Shown: piece by piece, positions 57,952 to 64,000 of the stretch
How positions within the stretch are numbered: the first letter of the stretch is position 1
How the letters are laid out: each line of letters starts with the position of its first letter
Source: Diphasiastrum complanatum
Taxonomy: Eukaryota; Streptophyta; Lycopodiopsida; Lycopodiales; Lycopodiaceae
Direction: 5' to 3'
Length of the DNA: 64,000 nucleotides
Assembly: GCA_029204225.1 (NCBI GenBank)
Contig: CM055113.1
Location: 16,933,745-16,997,744 of the forward strand
The notes under the pieces: model-generated
Told to the model about the DNA's origin: nothing
The model's database searches: none
Seen by the model: only the letters and a program-made list of their open reading frames with translations
Program-made: the position numbers and the translations under genes

Positions 57952-60599
57952 ATTTGAGTTAATGTAGACTTTAGGATTGTATGTAATGACGCATGTTTCT
58001 AAATAGAATGCATAACTTCTTATATAAATGTAATATTGTTAAATGCACTTTTTGCCATTCTCATCACTCTCTTTTTGTTTGTATTCATATCTCTTTACAA
58101 CTCACATTTACATTGCCAAAAAAGAATGTACACCATAGTTTCAAATATTCTAAAAAGCAGTCCGTTAAATCAATCAAATTTATATTCGTCATAAATCCTT
58201 GAAAGTATTGACATTCACATATCATTCACAAACATTAGAGGCATCCAAATCAGCAAGACTCATCGTGATATGCAAATGATGACTCAACCTATTACAAGCA
58301 TGTCCAATCAAAGTGAACATGATGATGCACATGTGCATCATGTCATCCTCCATGTCATGGGCATCTTGCCATGCCCAAAGATCGACATTGTACTCCACGA
58401 CGTAGTCATACATGTCAATGTAATATGCATCAAATTGTCTTCTACACGTGATTGTAGAAGTTGATGGAGCAAATTTGCACTAATTCATCCAACCGCACAC
58501 TATGTGTGTTATTCGCAACAACAAAGTCAACTAGCTTGGTAGATGATCTCCCTCATTCACCATGCCAATATAAATTTTTTTTGCATTGAGTGAAGTCAAA
58601 ATTAGAACATCCACATCACCTACTATTCTACAACCACGCCTTATATCTCCCATGCCCTCATATTCAATGACAAATGCATGTAAACACCAAATTATATCAT
58701 GTTGTGGAATCAATTCAATAAAGTAAAGAGCGATTAAACCACAATAAAGTGCATCGATAGCTTAGAAATACATACCAATAGTAGATCTACATGTCATCCT
58801 ACAACCATATTAATGGCATTTGAAAGTTCATATCTTTTAACAAATGTGATTCATACTCTCATATTGAATGATTAGTTCAACATGCATCGATATTGAATCT
58901 AGATTGTGTCTTTTGGTATTTGACGGATTTTGGCTAGAAATGAACAATAAGAGTCAATATTTTGCAAAATCAAAACTTTTGATACTTTCATGAGATTTAA
59001 TTGAGGTAGTTAAGGCCCAATTTCACTTGAACAATGTTAAGATCCATTAGAACGTGTGAAAAAAATTGAAATTTGGTCAAAAAACATGTTTTTTTTCTAA
59101 TGAGATTTTCACGTTTTTTATTTATAAAACAAATTGTTATGTTATAAACTTTGGTGCATGATCTTTAGGATGCTTTTGGAAGTTGTTCAATAGCTATGGA
59201 CAATAGGTTCGAGTTGTAAAAGCAAAACAAAGCCAAAAATAAGTCAAAAAAACTATTGTTTTTCATGGTTTCTAGGATGTCTAATGCTTCAATTCTCTGA
59301 TCTCTTTGCTAAAAGAGCTTATAAAAATTACTTTTTATGACTTTTGAGCTATGAATCAAGCTATCATACACTTGTTTTGGTTTTTTGAGGCTTGTGCACC
59401 AAATTGGGAAAGTTTATCTTGTTTTTTCAATTTTCAAAATGTTTTGGTTCAGTTTTTGACCAATTAGTTTCTATTTTGTAATATTTCTTGTAATTGATTA
59501 GTAGCTCTCTTTCTTAGCTTTCTGGAGGTATTGAAATTTCTTGATTTGGACTATAATGAACAAGTTATGGTCATTTTAGTGATTTCTTAGCTATGATTTT
59601 TGCTGTCTATTTTTTTTTTTTCATTTTTGCTGTACTTTTGGCTGAATTTCTTGCCTATAATTTTACTTGTTTGTCGGTCTTTGTCTTAGCTTCAAGCTTC
59701 ACCAATTTCCATCCAATTTGGTTGAGATGTGGCTAAGTTATGAAAATTTTAGTAAAAGAGGTCCATTTGTGATTATTTTTGGAGTCCATTTGGGAGAGGA
59801 CTTCAACTTCATTTTTTGAAGTTTTACTCCCTTGCAACTTCTTCATTTTGAAGTTTAGTTCTACAAGAAAATGCTCGCCTCCCAAACGCTGGCCTTCACG
59901 ATCTGATTTTTTTATTATTATTTAAATATTTAAATATTTTGAAATTTTTAATACTAAAAAAAATTAAAAACCACTCGCCTTCCGCCCTGCGACGAACATT
60001 CTACCACCAGCCCGCGAACCATTAGGCCTTTCCATTTGTCGTTTTCACCTCGGCGTTGACTTTTTTTCAACCCCTCCCCGCGCCCTCATTTTTTTGCACT
60101 CAACCTCTCCCCCCTTGCATCTACGGAGCACGGTGGACCTTTGGCCCCGGTGCATCCTCATCCACACGTTTCTTTTTCTTTCTTTCTTTCTTTTAAAAAT
60201 TGGCTGCCCAAACATGCCACGTGTCCAGGCAACCAAGAAATTATCCCATAAGCATTTCCCTGGGATAACTAACAGGGAATATATAGCCAAATTGCCAGAT
60301 ATCATGCATGTGTGTGTGCTCATGTGTGAAGTGCCTGCGCAGCTACCACTGCCCACCTTCTTTGCGCATCCCAAGAGCTGTCGGCGCCATCCTGCCTTAC
60401 CCGGCGCCCACAAGGGGCTGCCCATTGCCGATCCGCCTGCCCAGCGCCCCGATCCAACGTGTGCCCATGAAAATCGGTTGCCTGAATATTTTTTACGGTC
60501 CCTGCTCGGGGCGAGCACCGGGGCCACGTGGTGCCGAATGACTCAACCAGGGCCAAACGTTAAACAAGTGTGACCCCGTGCCTTAAAGAGCCAATGAAA

Positions 60600-60643
60600 C
60601 CCCCCCCCCCCCCAACACACACACACACACACACTCGCCAATG

Positions 60644-60724
<81 letters not shown>
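60600..60724. repeat. compound microsatellite: C14, (AC)n, (CT)n
   Basis: A run of C (60600-60613), an AC run (60615-60634), then CT repeats (about 60644-60724, interrupted once). Confidence 0.95.
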
Positions 60725-60728
<4 letters not shown>

Positions 60729-61360
60729 CATTTGCGCCCCTCAGGTCCGCAAATGCTCCGGAATATTCCATGCAAGATTTTGCAAGAAATTTTTCCCCAA
60801 ATATTTTAGCTCTTGATCCATTTCGATGCTCAAGAAAAAAATATTTCAGTTATTTCTAATATTTAACATTTTTTTCCTTTCACGAGCACTACAATGATTA
60901 ACAACCAAAGAAAAAATATGCTGTCAAATTCTAAATTTCTTACAGTTTGTTTCTATATTTTACGAGCACACAAATGTTTCATGGATTCCAAACTTTTTTT
61001 TGGAGGCTCCATTTAGAAGTTCCTCTATTTCACATTTTCAAACCTCTATATCTTTTTTGTTTGACGACGAAATTCAACGTTGTAAAAACAAAAAGTGGTC
61101 TGTTCGTCGAGCTGAATCACATGATCAACATTTTTGTCATTATTACTTACTTTTTTATTATTATTTTTGAAGAAACGAAATGTTTCCAACTACAAAGCCT
61201 TGCTAGCTTTCAGCCCTCAACCCGACGAAGACATTCGCGAACTCGAAGATCTGGAGACACGAAGCACGAAAGTTTTGCGAACATGAAAGTCAAAGGAGAC
61301 AAAGAAGAACGATTCGCGAACACGAAAGATCCACGAACGAGATTCCTTTGTGGTCCAGTA
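60725..61360. other. non-coding AT-rich stretch
   Basis: No supported gene; the 138-codon plus-strand frame has no domain. CGCGAAC/ACGAAAG words recur near 61.23-61.33 kb. Confidence 0.4.
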
Positions 61361-62146
61361 TGAGAGAAAGGCATACGAGCAAAACGAAACTCGTTTTGCC
61401 TTCAGTACCAACTAAGATCATGCAAGTACCCAGAAGTACAGATATCTGATCTGATGGTATAACGTCAACATATACACTTTAGGTCGTGGCTAATCTACCA
61501 CTCTTGTAACTCCCTGACTAGTTGCTTAATCACTCTAATCTTAGATTTACATAGAGCGACCATACTCACTAGATGTAAATCAACAGAATACACATACAAT
61601 GTAATGTAATAGTCTGATGCTAGTAAGCAATCAAGACAAAAAATACAGAATACTTGTTCGCCTGTGTGCGAAGACAATTCTGTCCAGGATTAGAAGATCC
61701 AACTGTCTGCTAGTAAAGCGAGACGATTACTCGTGAGAAAACCGCGTTTCTCTCACGCCAATGCACTGCGTGGGTATGCACATAGTGCTCAAAGAATCAG
61801 AGAAAAGAAATCAATAGATGATATTGTAGCCTTCATGCACATATCAATTCGTGTTGTGTCTGATCTTGAATGCAAATGTTTTTGCTGTTAATCGTGTGTC
61901 TGAGTTTCTTCTTGTTCATTTTGAATTCCACACTTTGGTTGAAACTATGTTGAATGTTGTATTAATTTTATGAACGTAGATCAGTAGTGACTGACTACAC
62001 TTGGGAGAACTATAGGAGTGATTCAGTTGGCAGTGTCTAATGATCGCATCTGAACTCCATCCAAGCTGAAGAGAGTCGTGACTGATTCACCTTCGCAAAA
62101 CTTTCACGAATCCGACGAATTCATCAATCATCACACATCCCCAACA
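61360..62146 (+). repeat. probable 5' LTR of the right-edge Copia element
   Basis: The right end (CCCCAACA at 62146) is fixed by the primer-binding site one base later. The left end is a guess because no second LTR is in the window. Confidence 0.45.
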
Positions 62147-62147
62147 G

Positions 62148-62159
62148 TGGTATCAGAGC
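62148..62159 (+). other. primer-binding site of the right-edge Copia element
   Basis: TGGTATCAGAGC, Met-tRNA complement. Confidence 0.85.
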
Positions 62160-62260
62160 GCACCCGGTCAAATTCTGACATAGCCAAAGAAGCTATCAAA
62201 TCCAGGAGGCCAAGCATTCAGACAATAAACCATCAACAAGGAAACAGACTTCAAGAAGCA

Positions 62261-64000
62261 ATGGCTTCAATCAGCAGCATGCAAAGCAAGATCTGCACGA
62301 TACTTGATTCTTCAAGATCTAACTTTCTAGCCTAGAAAGTTAAGACATCTTTGATACTCAAGGGTGAAGGACTCTTCCCCTGGGTGGATGGCACGGAAGA
62401 AATGCCTACAGCAACCGACAAGGAGCTACACAAATGGAGGGAGAAAAACGACAAGGCAGTAGCCTTGCTATCATCTTCCATCGAAGATAGTCTCAAACTT
62501 GACCTGGCTACACTCTCCAAGGCCAAGGAGATGTGGGATGCATTACTCACCAGATTTCAGATTCGTAAGAAAGATGAAGGATTTGTTTCTATCACTACAT
62601 AACTCTGAGTAGAGAATGCAGTGTCAGCTGAGAAGCAGCTCACGTACCTGTTGAGAGCCTTACGTAGATCTTTCCAGACAACACGAACCCTGCTCGCGAA
62701 AGATCCCGCCATGATCCTCGAAAAAGGGATTGTCGAGATTCGAGAGGAATTCGAGGCTAGAGAACATCTGGATCACAAAGATGGTTCTGACCAGGCCCTC
62801 TACGACAACAAAGAAAAATCAAAGAAGCAATTTAAGCCTAAGAGGGAGTCCAATCAGAGGCAGGATCATGACTAGAAAGCAGAAGGAACAAGCAAGGGCA
62901 ACTGGAAGACCAAAGGGAGGTCAAAACAACAAGGTGCATACAAGAAGACCTGTGTGAGATGCAAAAGAGACAGACATACAGTAGATACTTGCTGGCTCAA
63001 TCCCAAGATTGAGTGTATCCATTGGCATAAGAAGGGTCATGCAGCCATAGATTGCCGCCAGAACCCAAGGAACAAATCAGCACAGAACAAATAGGAGAAC
63101 AACAATAGTTCATTCTATGTTGAGGAGCCCGAGAGCTCGAAGATGGGCGAAGAAAGAACGAACAAAAGTTGTTTGACCGCCTACATCTGTGAAGATGTGT
63201 GTGCAACATCAATGTTTGACACACATGAGGTGATCCTAGTTTCAGGAGCCACCTCACACTTTGTGACATCAAGACGAATCATGTCTGATTTCAGAAGTGC
63301 AGATCCCTCAAGATTCATAGTTCTTGGAGATGGATCTAAACATCAAGTGAACGGTATTGGTTCACTATGGCTCAACACCAACAGCAGAGACAGACGACTC
63401 GAAGACGTTCTGTTCGTGCCTACTCTGCAACAAGACTTGCTCTTTGTAGCAAGAATAGTAGATGCAGGGATGCGTGTGACGTTTTCTAATGAAACATGCA
63501 ACGTGATTGACGCCAGTACCAGTACTCTCGTTGCTCAAGGCAGAAGGAAAGGTAACCTATATCATCTGAAGGTACGCCTACCTGAAGATCAGATGCATCA
63601 GACTCATGACGACTCGCCAGACACTCTGTGGCACAGAAGACTCTACCACATGAACTCAATGGCACTTTACCAGGCAAGTCATCATGGAGCGATAATAGGG
63701 GTCAGCATATCAAATGCAACCAGTTTGACAACATGTGATGCATGTTTGAAAGGCAAGATGTCGCGCACTCCATTCGTCAAAGACTCCTACAGGACGACAA
63801 AGATTTTGGAACTAGTGCATTCTGACATTGGTGGACCACTCAACGTGATCTTAGTAGGAGATTCGAGATATTATATAACCTTCATTGATGATTATAGCAA
63901 ATTTGCCAGAGTGTACTTTATTCAAAATAAATCTGAAGCGCTCGATAAATTCACAGATTATGTGAATTGGACAGAGAGATGTACAGGCAGCAAGGTGAAG
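62261..64000 (+). pseudogene. Copia gag-protease-integrase, 5' part (runs off right edge)
   Basis: One reading frame from ATG 62261 to the window end keeps register but has five in-frame stops (near 62333, 62600, 62606, 62873 and 63091). Gag: LKGEGLFPWVDG and KAKEMWDALLTRF. Two zinc knuckles follow: CVRCKRDRHTVDTC is a perfect C-x2-C-x4-H-x4-C, while CIHWHKKGHAAIDC has lost its second Cys. The protease site reads VILVSGATSHF, with Val where the catalytic Asp belongs. The integrase zinc region (LWHRRLYHMN, CDACLKGK) and first core acidic residue (HSDIGGPL) are present; the rest lies beyond 64000. It is inactive and of a different lineage from the Copia elements at 13, 24 and 48 kb. Confidence 0.85.

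Larger units (their letters stand above)
57320..60599. other. non-coding stretch upstream of AP3D
   Basis: Probable AP3D promoter and leader near 57.3-57.6 kb, without a clear TATA box. Contains a GGARAT hexamer run (57558-57611) and a 34-base tandem duplication (57884-57951). From 58 to 59.9 kb the sequence is AT-rich with no recognisable gene. From 60.0 to 60.6 kb it is GC-richer with overlapping open frames on both strands that lack domains. Confidence 0.5.

Noticed and set aside
60045-60573. Overlapping frames of about 160 codons on opposite strands
   Set aside because: They are mutually exclusive, lack domains, and sit in GC-rich sequence where stops are rare.
60543-60859. Ser/Leu- and Arg/Glu-repeat frames
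   Set aside because: Translations of the CT/GA microsatellite.
1-64000. CRISPR array, phage or bacterial defence genes
   Set aside because: No regularly spaced identical repeats with unique spacers and no prokaryotic genes; the repeats seen are microsatellites, minisatellites and LTRs.

Overview
This window looks like nuclear DNA of a land plant with a large, repeat-rich genome. The three host genes I can support are plant-type: a GATL-class GT8 glycosyltransferase, a ZIP2/ZIP11-like metal transporter and the delta adaptin of the AP-3 complex. All three are split or spaced as in plants, and they sit in decayed Copia, Gypsy and hAT sequence. The 9.2 kb transporter intron and the heavy retroelement load would fit a fern or another large-genome plant, but I cannot fix the species from sequence alone. 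I see no bacterial genes, CRISPR array, rRNA or convincing tRNA.

Layout. 1-1.6 kb: 5' part of the GATL gene on the minus strand, running off the left edge, with a probable leader intron. 1.8-9.0 kb: non-coding DNA with a decayed LTR (about 4.25-4.8 kb) and a near-perfect 38-bp-arm hairpin (5331-5412). 9.1-19.9 kb: the four-exon ZIP gene on the minus strand; its second intron holds Copia and Gypsy fragments in both orientations. 22.0-25.7 kb: a 5' LTR and the gag-protease-integrase part of a truncated Copia element. 25.8-26.8 kb: a fold-back, promoter-like repeat. 28.5-29.0 and 37.3-37.8 kb: two LTRs of one family in opposite orientation. 38.1-39.2 kb: a decayed gag-like remnant. 41.5-46.1 kb: three scrambled hAT transposase pieces. 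46.2-53.2 kb: a deleted Gypsy element with a nearly intact but internally deleted Copia element (47290-50627) inserted in its leader, flanked by a perfect GGGGA target duplication. 54.4-57.3 kb: the intact, intronless AP-3 delta gene on the minus strand. 57.3-61.3 kb: non-coding DNA with simple repeats. 61.4-64.0 kb: the 5' part of another Copia element, running off the right edge.

The host genes act in separate processes: pectin/xylan-type glycan synthesis in the secretory pathway, divalent-metal uptake, and vesicle sorting to the vacuole. Nothing suggests co-regulation. Most of the window is a record of nested and decaying transposition. I found no clear new molecular system. The best leads are the hairpin at 5.3 kb, a short dispersed repeat with palindromic heads and poly-A/T tracts, the rearranged hAT pieces, and a non-autonomous Copia element with young LTRs.
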